Source of the DNA: Gammaproteobacteria bacterium
GTDB lineage: Bacteria > Pseudomonadota > Gammaproteobacteria > Steroidobacterales > Steroidobacteraceae
NCBI GenBank assembly: GCA_030040235.1
Contig: JASHUC010000499.1
Coordinates: forward strand, 1 to 6,503
DNA: 6,503 nucleotides
Direction of reading: 5' to 3'
The stretch's first letter is position 1, and every line of letters begins with the position of its first letter. Below are positions 1 to 5,514 of the stretch, one piece after another. The notes beneath the pieces were generated by a model that was not told the origin of the DNA, did not search any database, and saw only the letters and a list, made by a program, of their open reading frames with translations. The position numbers and the translations under genes were made by a program.

Positions 1-341
1 CGGAAGTAGCGCGGATCGCTCCAGAGGGCCTTGTCCTTGTAGAAGTCCTTGGTCGTAAAGATGTCTATCGGCAGCGGGGTGATGCCGGGAGGCACCTTGC
101 CGTCGCGCGCCGTGCCGATGAATGCTCCCTGGGCGGCATGCGGGCCCGGCCCACCCCGCGGGCCGAAGCGCCGGACGACCATTGGACCGACATAATCGGC
201 CGTGCGCGCATCGGCTGCGAGCGGCCAGCCGCGTCCTACACTCTTGAAGCCGGGATCAGCGACCTGCTGCGCCCAGGCGGAGGCGCCGAACAGCCAGAGC
301 GCCGCGATCGCGGATCCATGCCAAAGAGCAGTTCGACGCAT
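1..341 (-). CDS. Secreted protein of unknown function, N-terminal part (cut by window edge)
   Basis: This is an open frame of 113 codons running off the left edge, so the C-terminus is missing. It begins with ATG at 341 and is preceded on the minus strand by GGGGGAAG a few bases upstream. The N-terminus [20 protein letters not shown] has two arginines followed by a hydrophobic stretch, then ASAWAQ|Q, a convincing Sec signal peptide with cleavage near residue 25. The mature part starts [13 protein letters not shown]. It later contains the run [18 protein letters not shown] followed by a WSDPRYFR element, rich in aromatics and ordered charges, which looks like a conserved block. I do not recognise a named family and see no cofactor or catalytic motif in the visible part. 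It is divergent from the DJ-1/PfpI gene across 257 bp. The signal peptide and frame are seen directly; a periplasmic location is inferred. Confidence 0.75.
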   Translation of the reverse strand, partial: MRRTALWHGSAIAALWLFGASAWAQQVADPGFKSVGRGWPLAADARTADYVGPMVVRRFGPRGGPGPHAAQGAFIGTARDGKVPPGITPLPIDIFTTKDFYKDKALWSDPRYF

Positions 342-598
342 TAACTTCCCCCACTCCGCGCCCGCGGTGTCGCGCACCACATAGCCGGGATGCGTACCGC
401 GGAGAGGACACATGGTAGCGGGAAAATCACCGCCCGTTTCGGGCCGCCCCTCCAAGGGAGCTACGCCGCCCGGTCACGAGCGAGTTGACGCGCGCGAGTA
501 GCGGGGCCGGCGTATCGCCCAGCCGGGCGCCCCGCGGCGCAGATCCCGGTGCGAAGCCTTGGGTGTACCCTAGCCGCCAGAGCGGGAGAGGCAGCCGG
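342..598. promoter_or_regulatory. Divergent intergenic region between secreted protein and DJ-1/PfpI gene
   Basis: This 257-bp stretch separates two divergent starts and so should hold promoters for both. I find no convincing promoter pair. A TTGACG (485-490) resembles a -35 element but has no -10 at 16-18 bp. TACCCT (566-571) is a weak -10-like hexamer with no -35. A small hairpin GCCCG-TTT-CGGGC lies at 432-444. The reading frame of the downstream gene is open back to 485, but the codons before 599 do not look like protein. The rightward gene has the Shine-Dalgarno GGGAGAGG at 584-591. Confidence 0.35.
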
Positions 599-1306
599 AT
601 GTCTGAGAGTACGGCGCTATTTGCACTCTATCGGGGTGTCACGCAGCTCGATTTCACCGGGCCGTTGGAGGTTTTCTCGCGCCTGCCGCAAACCCGCTGC
701 GTGCTGGCGGCGACCGAGGCCGGGGAGGTTGCCGTCTCGGGGGGACTCACCCTCGCGAATGTTCTGCCGCTGGCAGACATCGAGCGTTGCACGCTGCTCT
801 GCGTGCCGGGCGGCTACGGCTGCATTGCCGCCATGGAGGACGAAGGCTATCTCTCGGCCCTGCGCCGGCTGAGCGCGACCGCCCGCTTCGTGACCTCGGT
901 GTGCACCGGATCCTTGCTCCTCGGCGCCGCGGGCCTGCTGCGCGGCCGCCGAGCGGCGTGCCACTGGGCGTGGCGCGACCTGCTGGCCGCCTTCGGCGCA
1001 ACACCCGATCCGGCCCGTGTGGTGCGGGACGGACCGATCATCACGGGCGGCGGTGTCACCGCGGGCATCGACATGGCCCTCACGGTCCTCGCCGAGATCG
1101 CCGGTCGCGACTACGCCGAAGCCGTGCAGCTCACCCTCGAGTACGCCCCGTCACCGCCGTTTGATAGCGGCCGCCCGGAGCAGGCCCGGCCCGAGGTGCT
1201 CGAGGCCGTGCGGACCCGGATGGATGCCATGGGCGCCGAGCGCGAGGCCGCGGTGCGCCGAGCGGCCGAGCGGCTGCGTGCCGCGGCGCAGCCGGGTGGG
1301 CGTTAG
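599..1306 (+). CDS. DJ-1/PfpI-family protein, isonitrile hydratase (InhA)-like
   Basis: This 235-aa protein belongs to the class I glutamine amidotransferase-like DJ-1/PfpI superfamily. It is closest in pattern to isonitrile (isocyanide) hydratase, which hydrates isonitriles to N-substituted formamides. The start at 599 is chosen because GGGAGAGG (584-591) precedes it by 7 nt and the family N-terminus begins there. Visible landmarks are LDFTGPLEVF (residues 17-26) with Asp18, the strand-turn VPGGYG (69-74), the nucleophile elbow SVCTGS with Cys102-Thr103, ACHW further on, and the TGGGVTAGID block followed by LEYAPSPPFDSG. In characterised isocyanide hydratases the essential residues are Asp17, Cys101 and Thr102, so all three are present with a one-residue shift. 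Length fits the enzyme (about 230 aa). There is no AraC-type DNA-binding domain, which argues against a transcriptional regulator. There is no signal peptide, so it is probably cytosolic. The C-terminus ends in an Arg/Glu/Ala-rich helix. Family membership is firm; the substrate is inferred. Confidence 0.87.
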   Translation: MSESTALFALYRGVTQLDFTGPLEVFSRLPQTRCVLAATEAGEVAVSGGLTLANVLPLADIERCTLLCVPGGYGCIAAMEDEGYLSALRRLSATARFVTSVCTGSLLLGAAGLLRGRRAACHWAWRDLLAAFGATPDPARVVRDGPIITGGGVTAGIDMALTVLAEIAGRDYAEAVQLTLEYAPSPPFDSGRPEQARPEVLEAVRTRMDAMGAEREAAVRRAAERLRAAAQPGGR

Positions 1307-1346
1307 AGAATCGTGGCTCCCAACTCAAGATCCAACCGCGCAACGT

Positions 1347-1351
1347 GGAGG
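1347..1351 (+). promoter_or_regulatory. Ribosome binding site of the SnoaL-like gene
   Basis: GGAGG lies 5 nt before the ATG at 1357. It overlaps an in-frame GTG at 1345, which would otherwise give a protein four residues longer, so the ATG is the likely start. Confidence 0.7.
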
Positions 1352-1356
1352 TCCCC

Positions 1357-1917
1357 ATGCAACGATCAGTCACTCGACGAGCGGCCCGCCGCGGCGTGAG
1401 CGTCAAACATCTCGTCCTCTCGTCCGCGGCGCTGCTCATGGCCGCAGCGGCCGCAGGGGCGCTCGCGCAGGCGGATGTCACCGCACTCATCGACCGGGCG
1501 CAGATCGAGAACCTGCTCGTGGACTACTATGCGAATCTCGGCGGCGGGGACCGCGGATTCGGGTCCTACTACACCTCGGACGGTGTGCTCGATGTGAACG
1601 GGATGGTCGCTCGCGGTAGAGCGGCCATCGAGGACCTCTACAAGAGGACCGCGGAGGGAACTCCGCGACTGCGCGGGACTTTCCGCATGCTGCTCACGAA
1701 TGAAAAGATCATCGTCAAAGGCGAGGCCGCGACGGCGGATTGCATCTGGACGGGAGTCCGCTCAGCCACACCCGAGGCCACACCTCAATTCGTCGAGCAG
1801 GGCCGCGAGCACGACGAGCTCGTCAAGCGCAACGGCCGGTGGTACTTCCGTCACCGCGTGATCACGAGCGACGGCGGGCTGCCCGCGATGTTCCAGAAGA
1901 CCTACAAAAAGAGGTGA
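1357..1917 (+). CDS. Exported SnoaL/NTF2-like domain protein
   Basis: This 186-aa protein has an Arg-rich N-terminus, a hydrophobic Ala/Leu segment (about residues 19-36) and an ALAQAD cleavage region near 37-39, indicating export. The twin arginines lack the usual Tat consensus, so Sec is more likely. The mature part reads like the SnoaL_4 branch of the NTF2-like fold: the helix DRAQIENLLVDYYANL (46-61), then YYTSDGVLDVNG (71-82), RGRAAIEDLY (86-95), and a final strand region around RNGRWYFRHRVITSD. These cone-shaped folds act as cyclases, isomerases, dehydratases or non-catalytic ligand binders, and sequence alone does not decide which. The start codon is ATG 1357, set by GGAGG 5 nt upstream. 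It follows the isonitrile-hydratase-like gene by 50 bp on the same strand, so co-transcription is likely. The fold is well supported; the function is unknown. Confidence 0.82.
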   Translation: MQRSVTRRAARRGVSVKHLVLSSAALLMAAAAAGALAQADVTALIDRAQIENLLVDYYANLGGGDRGFGSYYTSDGVLDVNGMVARGRAAIEDLYKRTAEGTPRLRGTFRMLLTNEKIIVKGEAATADCIWTGVRSATPEATPQFVEQGREHDELVKRNGRWYFRHRVITSDGGLPAMFQKTYKKR

Positions 1918-1928
1918 CGAGGCTCGGG

Positions 1929-1942
1929 CGCGAGGGCTCGCG
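1929..1942 (+). terminator. Short GC-rich hairpin after the SnoaL-like gene (weak terminator candidate)
   Basis: CGCGA-GGGC-TCGCG forms a 5-bp stem with a 4-nt loop 11 nt after the stop codon at 1917. It is followed by ACATATTG rather than a T-run, so intrinsic termination here is doubtful. Confidence 0.2.
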
Positions 1943-1997
1943 ACATATTGCGCCGTCGCGTGCCGGAACGCGACCTGCAGATGATGTCGGACGGCCA

Positions 1998-2023
1998 ATG
2001 GCTTCGCGCTCACCGCGCGCCAT
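1998..2023 (-). terminator. Bulged hairpin between convergent genes, candidate terminator
   Basis: ATGGC (1998-2002) pairs with GCCAT (2019-2023), and CGCG (2005-2008) pairs with CGCG (2014-2017). A small internal loop and a 5-nt apical loop separate them. It begins 6 nt past the stop codon of the minus-strand membrane protein gene and also lies downstream of the plus-strand SnoaL-like gene, so it could act on either transcript. No T-tract follows on either strand, so it may only stabilise 3' ends. Confidence 0.35.
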
Positions 2024-2029
2024 CCCTGA

Positions 2030-2566
2030 TCACTCGCTGGGTTTCGCGTCGACCGGCAGCGCGGACGTTCGCGTTCTCGCCAGAATCCCCAGGTAGTACG
2101 AGGCGTAATAGCCCACGACCGCTCCGAAGGTGGCGAGTGTGAGCGGATTGCGCTCGTACGCCAGCGCGAGGTTGGGGTTCCCGCCCACTGTGCCGTGCAG
2201 AACGTAGAACATATAGAAGTATCGGTACAGCAGGCGCCCGAGGAACAGTGCCGCCACGGCGAGTCCGATGTAGGCGTGCGGGGTGTAGAAGCGACCCTGG
2301 GGGGTCACCTCGAACTGCGTGTGCCGCAGCCCGATCACCCCCAGTGCGATGCCACAGGCGGCACCCGCGACGAATCCCTCCAGTATTCGTGCGTTGGCTC
2401 CGATCCCCACGAGAAGCATCACGGTGATGAGCGTGAGCAGGCCCACCCGGAACCACATCCGGCCGGGGTCGACCCGCTGACGGCCGAAGGTGCGGCGCAA
2501 GCGCCGAAAGATGCCCCAGACGATGAGGGCGACGACCAGGACGGGCGTGAGAAGGTGCGGATCCAC
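2030..2566 (-). CDS. Multi-pass inner-membrane protein, possibly CcdC-like (DUF1453)
   Basis: This 178-aa protein starts at a GTG at 2566, preceded by GAGGGG (2571-2576) with a 4-nt gap. Five hydrophobic segments are visible at about residues 5-20, 41-57, 61-80, 98-114 and 144-162. The first is followed by a very basic loop (FRRLRRTFGRQR, 20-31), which by the positive-inside rule should face the cytoplasm. The loop HTQFEVTPQGRFYTPHAYIG (82-101), followed by a helix containing GRLLYR, recalls the CcdC/DUF1453 membrane family. I rate that assignment as tentative. The role of that family is not established. It is divergent from the heme-c quinoprotein gene across 86 bp and convergent with the SnoaL-like gene. 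No catalytic residues or metal-binding motif are evident. Confidence 0.75.
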   Translation of the reverse strand: MDPHLLTPVLVVALIVWGIFRRLRRTFGRQRVDPGRMWFRVGLLTLITVMLLVGIGANARILEGFVAGAACGIALGVIGLRHTQFEVTPQGRFYTPHAYIGLAVAALFLGRLLYRYFYMFYVLHGTVGGNPNLALAYERNPLTLATFGAVVGYYASYYLGILARTRTSALPVDAKPSE

Positions 2567-2597
2567 TTGACCCCTCGTTCAGGTGTGCGCGTACCAT
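2567..2597 (+). promoter_or_regulatory. Candidate sigma70-type promoter for the quinohemoprotein gene
   Basis: TTGACC (2567-2572) and TACCAT (2592-2597) resemble -35 and -10 hexamers, with 5/6 and 4/6 matches to consensus. The 19-bp spacer is longer than ideal. Transcription would start near 2604, leaving about 49 nt of leader before the ATG at 2653. The -35 hexamer overlaps the ribosome binding site of the divergent membrane protein gene. Confidence 0.35.
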
Positions 2598-2617
2598 CGT
2601 CCCGCGAGAAGGCCACC

Positions 2618-2656
2618 ATGGTCAATTGCCGGAGCAGGAGTCTCCCGAACTCATGA
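2618..2656 (+). CDS. Candidate 12-codon leader ORF overlapping the quinohemoprotein start
   Basis: ATG at 2618 opens a short frame (MVNCRSRSLPNS) preceded by GAGAAGG (2606-2612), a good Shine-Dalgarno match with a 5-nt gap. Its stop TGA (2654-2656) overlaps the start codon of the downstream gene as ATGA, the classic arrangement for translational coupling. The peptide has three arginine/serine alternations and no run of one amino acid of the kind seen in attenuators. If transcription starts near 2604, the Shine-Dalgarno would sit at the very 5' end of the message. At this length chance occurrence is quite possible. Confidence 0.3.
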   Translation: MVNCRSRSLPNS

Positions 2657-4614
2657 AAAGCCCCCGACCGTATTCACCCCTCCGGCTCATCGTGTGGGCT
2701 CCGGCGCTCGTCCTCGTCCTGCATGCCGTCGCTGCAAGATCGGCTCCGCAATCGGCCGTCCCCGAGCGCCGAGGCACCGAGCTCGGCTTTGCCGTCTTTC
2801 AGCAACATTGCGTCTCCTGCCACGGCAATCCGGCCTTTCCGCGAGCTCCGACGCCGGCCGCGCTGCGCGCCATGACGCCGGAACGGATCTACACCGCGCT
2901 CACCACGGGCATGATGAAGGCGGTGGGCGATACGTTGAGCGAGGCGGATCGGCGCCGGGTCGCCGAATCCCTGGCGGGGCAGTTGCTCGGCTCCGCGCGC
3001 TCGGGCGATGCGAGCAGCATGCCCAACCGCTGCCCGAGCAATCCCCCGCTCCGTAACCTCGCCGGGCCCCGCTGGAACGGCTGGGGGAACGGGATCGAGA
3101 ATCACCGCTTTCAAACTGCGCAGGCGGCCGGGCTGAGCGCCGCCTCGGTCCCGCACCTCGAGCTCAAATGGGCCTTCGGCTATCCGGGAGGCACCTCGGC
3201 CTACGGACAGCCGACGCTGGTTGCCGGCCGGGTGTTCGTCGGCACGGACACGGGGTTCGTCTATTCGCTCGATGCGGCATCGGGCTGCGTGTACTGGTCC
3301 TATCGCAGCCGCGCGGGCGTACGCAACGCCATGACCCTCGGACCCATCAAAGTGCACGGCGCGAGGCGCTACGCCGTCTTCTTCGGCGACCTGAAGGCGA
3401 ATGCGTATGCGATCGATGCGCACAGCGGCCGGCAGATCTGGGTGACCCACGTCGAGAAGAACTTCGCCACGCGCGTGACGGCGGCGCCCGCTCTGTACCA
3501 CGGCAGGCTGTACGTTCCGATCTCCGCCTGGGAAGGATTCTCGGCACGCATTCTCGATTATCCCTGCTGCACGGCCGTGGGAAGCGTGAGCGCGCTCGAT
3601 GCGAATACCGGCAAGATCCTGTGGAAGACCTACACGATTGCCGAGCGGCCGCATCGCATCCGCAAGAACTCGCGCGGCATTCAGCTGTGGGCGCCGGCCG
3701 GTGTGCCGGTCTGGAACACCCCGACCGTGGACCCGCAGCGGCATGCGGTCTACTTCGGAACCGGTGACGCCTCGACCTACCCCGCGCCACCAACCTCGGA
3801 TGCGGTCCTCGCACTCGATATGGCGAGCGGCCGGCTTCTCTGGTCACGGCAGATCTACCGCAACGACTCCTTCATCGTCGGGTGCAGTGGCACGAGCGTC
3901 ACCGAGAACTGCCCCAAGGTCGTCGGCCCCGATTGGGATATCCCGATGTCCCCGATGCTCGAGAAGCTGCGCGACGGACGCGCGCTCGTGATCTTCGGCA
4001 CCAAGCCCGGCGAGATCCTGGCGCTCGATGCCGATCACGGCGGTGAGCCGGTCTGGCGCATCAATGTGGCGAACGAGGCGAGCGCCGCCGCGGCACGCGC
4101 CGGCTCGGGCACCGCAGCGCCCATTCGTGCGAGCACGCGCGCACCCTCTGAGGCCCGCACGCGCGCAGGCGCAGCGCCGCGGCCCCGCGGCAACCTCGGA
4201 CCCCTGTGGGGCGGCGCCATCGACGGCGGCGATGTGTATTTCGGACTCAACGCCGGAGGGGTGGTGGCGCTTCGGGCCTCCGACGGCGAGCGCCTCTGGT
4301 ACACGCCACTCGCCCCGAGCGGCAAGAACGTGACCTACTCGGCTGCGGCCACCGCGATTCCGGGTGTGGTGTTCGTCGGTGGATCGGACGGCCGGCTCTG
4401 GGCGCTCGCGACGCACGACGGCCATCCGCTCTGGTCGTTCGACACGGCGCAGAGCTTTCACACGGTGAACGATGTACCGGCGCACGGCGGATCGATCAGC
4501 GCACCCGGACCTACGGTTGCGGGCGGGATGCTGTTCGTCGGCTCAGGCTACGGCGTGGTCTCGCAAACACCGGGAAACGTGCTGCTCGCGTTCTCCGTCG
4601 CGGGCGAACCTTGA
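2653..4614 (+). CDS. PQQ-dependent quinohemoprotein dehydrogenase, polyvinyl-alcohol dehydrogenase (cytochrome)-like
   Basis: This 653-aa periplasmic oxidoreductase is expected to oxidise an alcohol with PQQ and pass electrons through its own heme c to a cytochrome. The N-terminus (MKSPRPYSPLRLIVW, then a Val/Leu-rich core ending near ARSA) is a signal peptide. A cytochrome c domain follows at about residues 43-118, with CVSCH at 53-57 and Met87 or Met88 as probable sixth ligand. The propeller starts at WNGWG (141-145). It carries repeated strands of the type VYSLDAASG, SALDANTGKILWK and ALDMASGRLLW, a vicinal Cys305-Cys306 pair in YPCCT, and GPDWD (425-429). The heme-first order and the YPCCT and KWAFGYPGG elements match the polyvinyl-alcohol dehydrogenase family, as does the length. 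The true substrate is unknown, since many relatives do not act on PVA. ATG 2653 is preferred to TTG 2626, which would add an acidic stretch before the signal peptide. An Ala/Arg/Pro-rich insertion lies at about 475-513. Confidence 0.88.
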   Translation: MKSPRPYSPLRLIVWAPALVLVLHAVAARSAPQSAVPERRGTELGFAVFQQHCVSCHGNPAFPRAPTPAALRAMTPERIYTALTTGMMKAVGDTLSEADRRRVAESLAGQLLGSARSGDASSMPNRCPSNPPLRNLAGPRWNGWGNGIENHRFQTAQAAGLSAASVPHLELKWAFGYPGGTSAYGQPTLVAGRVFVGTDTGFVYSLDAASGCVYWSYRSRAGVRNAMTLGPIKVHGARRYAVFFGDLKANAYAIDAHSGRQIWVTHVEKNFATRVTAAPALYHGRLYVPISAWEGFSARILDYPCCTAVGSVSALDANTGKILWKTYTIAERPHRIRKNSRGIQLWAPAGVPVWNTPTVDPQRHAVYFGTGDASTYPAPPTSDAVLALDMASGRLLWSRQIYRNDSFIVGCSGTSVTENCPKVVGPDWDIPMSPMLEKLRDGRALVIFGTKPGEILALDADHGGEPVWRINVANEASAAAARAGSGTAAPIRASTRAPSEARTRAGAAPRPRGNLGPLWGGAIDGGDVYFGLNAGGVVALRASDGERLWYTPLAPSGKNVTYSAAATAIPGVVFVGGSDGRLWALATHDGHPLWSFDTAQSFHTVNDVPAHGGSISAPGPTVAGGMLFVGSGYGVVSQTPGNVLLAFSVAGEP

Positions 4615-4625
4615 CCGCAGGAGCC

Positions 4626-5372
4626 TCAGGCTTTCGCAGGCTTCAGCTTCGAATCGAGTAGCGCAACGAGCGTCTGCCAGTGCCGCTCGGCCGCGGCGGC
4701 ATCGTAGACGGGCGTATCGCGGAACACCCAACCGTGCTTGGCCGCGTAGGTCTCGATCTGGTGATCGACGCGGGCCTGGCTGAGCGCCTGCTCGAGCCGC
4801 TCCTTCATGTCATCGGGGAAGGATGGGTCCTCGATTGCGCCGGCCACGTAGATGCGCGCCTTCATCTTCGGCGCGAGCCGGTGCGGACTGTCGGGCTCCT
4901 CGGTTGCGAGCCGGCCCCCGTGGTAGGAGGCGGCTGCGACAATCCGGTCCGGACAGGTGCCCGCCGCGGTGAGCGACATGAGGCCTCCCATGCAGTATCC
5001 GGTCGTGCCGATCCCGCCCTGATGCACCTCGGGTTGTGCCGCCAGATACTCGAGAAAGGCACGCGTGTCCGACATGATGTTGGCCGGGGTCGCGAGCGCA
5101 AAGAATTTCTCGAAGAGCACCTTGCGCTTCTCGGGATCGCTGAAGACGACGCGGGGATCCATCGGCTCGTAGGGGCCGGAGCGATAGAACAGGTCGGGCA
5201 ACAGGACGAAGTAGCCGTACGTTGACAGCCGCTCGCCGAGCTCGAGCATCGCCGGGCGAATCGCCAGGCCGTCCATGAAGACGAGTACGGCCGGCCACGC
5301 CCTGCCTTGGGCCGGGCGATACACATAACTCGGGCAAGTCCCGTCACGGGTCTTGAGGGTGATCTTCTCCAC
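4626..5372 (-). CDS. Dienelactone hydrolase family protein (alpha/beta hydrolase)
   Basis: This 248-aa enzyme starts at GTG 5372. That start is fixed by GAGGAGG (5377-5383) 4 nt upstream, although the frame stays open to 5774. The frame beyond 5372 overlaps the divergent gene and is not protein-like. The family hydrolyses enol lactones and related esters with a Cys-Asp-His triad. The nucleophile elbow GYCMGG gives Cys127. Asp182 in the VAGAIEDPSF segment and His213 in AAKHGWVFRD are the likely partners. Asp34 (FMDGLAIRP) occupies the position after strand 3 where the oxyanion and activation residues lie. YHGG (150-153) follows the next strand, as in the family. There is no signal peptide, so the enzyme is probably cytosolic. 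Its stop lies 11 bp from that of the convergent quinohemoprotein gene. It resembles the broad DLH-like group more than characterised ClcD, and its substrate cannot be read from sequence. Confidence 0.88.
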   Translation of the reverse strand: MEKITLKTRDGTCPSYVYRPAQGRAWPAVLVFMDGLAIRPAMLELGERLSTYGYFVLLPDLFYRSGPYEPMDPRVVFSDPEKRKVLFEKFFALATPANIMSDTRAFLEYLAAQPEVHQGGIGTTGYCMGGLMSLTAAGTCPDRIVAAASYHGGRLATEEPDSPHRLAPKMKARIYVAGAIEDPSFPDDMKERLEQALSQARVDHQIETYAAKHGWVFRDTPVYDAAAAERHWQTLVALLDSKLKPAKA

Positions 5373-5376
5373 GGCG

Positions 5377-5383
5377 CCTCCTC
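5377..5383 (-). promoter_or_regulatory. Strong ribosome binding site of the DLH-family gene
   Basis: GAGGAGG on the minus strand is 4 nt from the GTG at 5372. It decides this start over the longer open frame. Confidence 0.75.
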
Positions 5384-5400
5384 GAAAATGTTGCGCGGGG

Positions 5401-5429
5401 ATGGTAACCACCGGCGCGGCGCGAGTCAC
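5401..5429 (-). promoter_or_regulatory. Candidate promoter for the DLH-family gene
   Basis: On the minus strand, GTGACT (5429-5424) and TACCAT (5406-5401) are separated by 17 bp. Each matches 4/6 of the -35 and -10 consensus. Initiation near 5394 would give a leader of about 22 nt containing the Shine-Dalgarno. The hexamers are weak, so this is a candidate only. Confidence 0.3.
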
Positions 5430-5477
5430 CGGCGCGAGGTGAAAACGGCGCGTTTCGCTTGATCGGCGCTTCCGAGC

Positions 5478-5483
5478 TAAAAT
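5478..5483 (+). promoter_or_regulatory. Candidate -10 element for the molybdenum hydroxylase gene
   Basis: TAAAAT (5478-5483) is a 5/6 match to the -10 consensus and stands out as an AT-rich island in GC-rich DNA, 31 nt before the ATG. The possible -35 elements are poor: TTGATC (5459-5464) is only 13 bp away, and TCGCTT (5455-5460) is at 17 bp but weak. An activator may be needed. Confidence 0.35.
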
Positions 5484-5514
5484 CCCAGCGACTCGCAGCG
5501 GGAGGCATGCCGCC

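Noticed and set aside
432..444. Hairpin GCCCG-TTT-CGGGC in the divergent intergenic region
   Set aside because: It has a 5-bp stem in GC-rich DNA, easily expected by chance, and no supporting T-run or symmetry with promoter elements.
485..598. N-terminal extension of the DJ-1/PfpI gene to a start at 485
   Set aside because: The extra 38 codons encode an Arg/Pro/Ser-rich stretch unlike the family. A good Shine-Dalgarno precedes ATG 599, where the family N-terminus begins.
2626..2652. TTG at 2626 as start of the quinohemoprotein
   Set aside because: It would place an acidic segment ahead of the signal peptide. ATG 2653 gives a normal basic N-region.
2674..3744. Long minus-strand open frame of 356 codons within the quinohemoprotein gene
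   Set aside because: It is an antisense shadow typical of GC-rich coding DNA. It has low-complexity Arg/Ala composition and no recognisable domain, while the plus strand encodes a clear conserved protein.
3844..4485. Minus-strand open frame of 213 codons within the propeller region
   Set aside because: It is an antisense shadow with Arg/Ala-rich content and no motif. It is covered by a well-supported plus-strand gene.
4622..4642. Possible bidirectional terminator between the quinohemoprotein and DLH-family genes (AGCCT with AGGCT)
   Set aside because: The stem is only 5 bp with an 11-nt loop, lies mostly inside the DLH-family coding end and lacks a T-tract. A competing pairing would leave a 1-nt loop.
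5507..5509. ATG at 5507 as start of the molybdenum hydroxylase
   Set aside because: It is out of frame with the gene and only 1 nt from the Shine-Dalgarno, so it is not usable.
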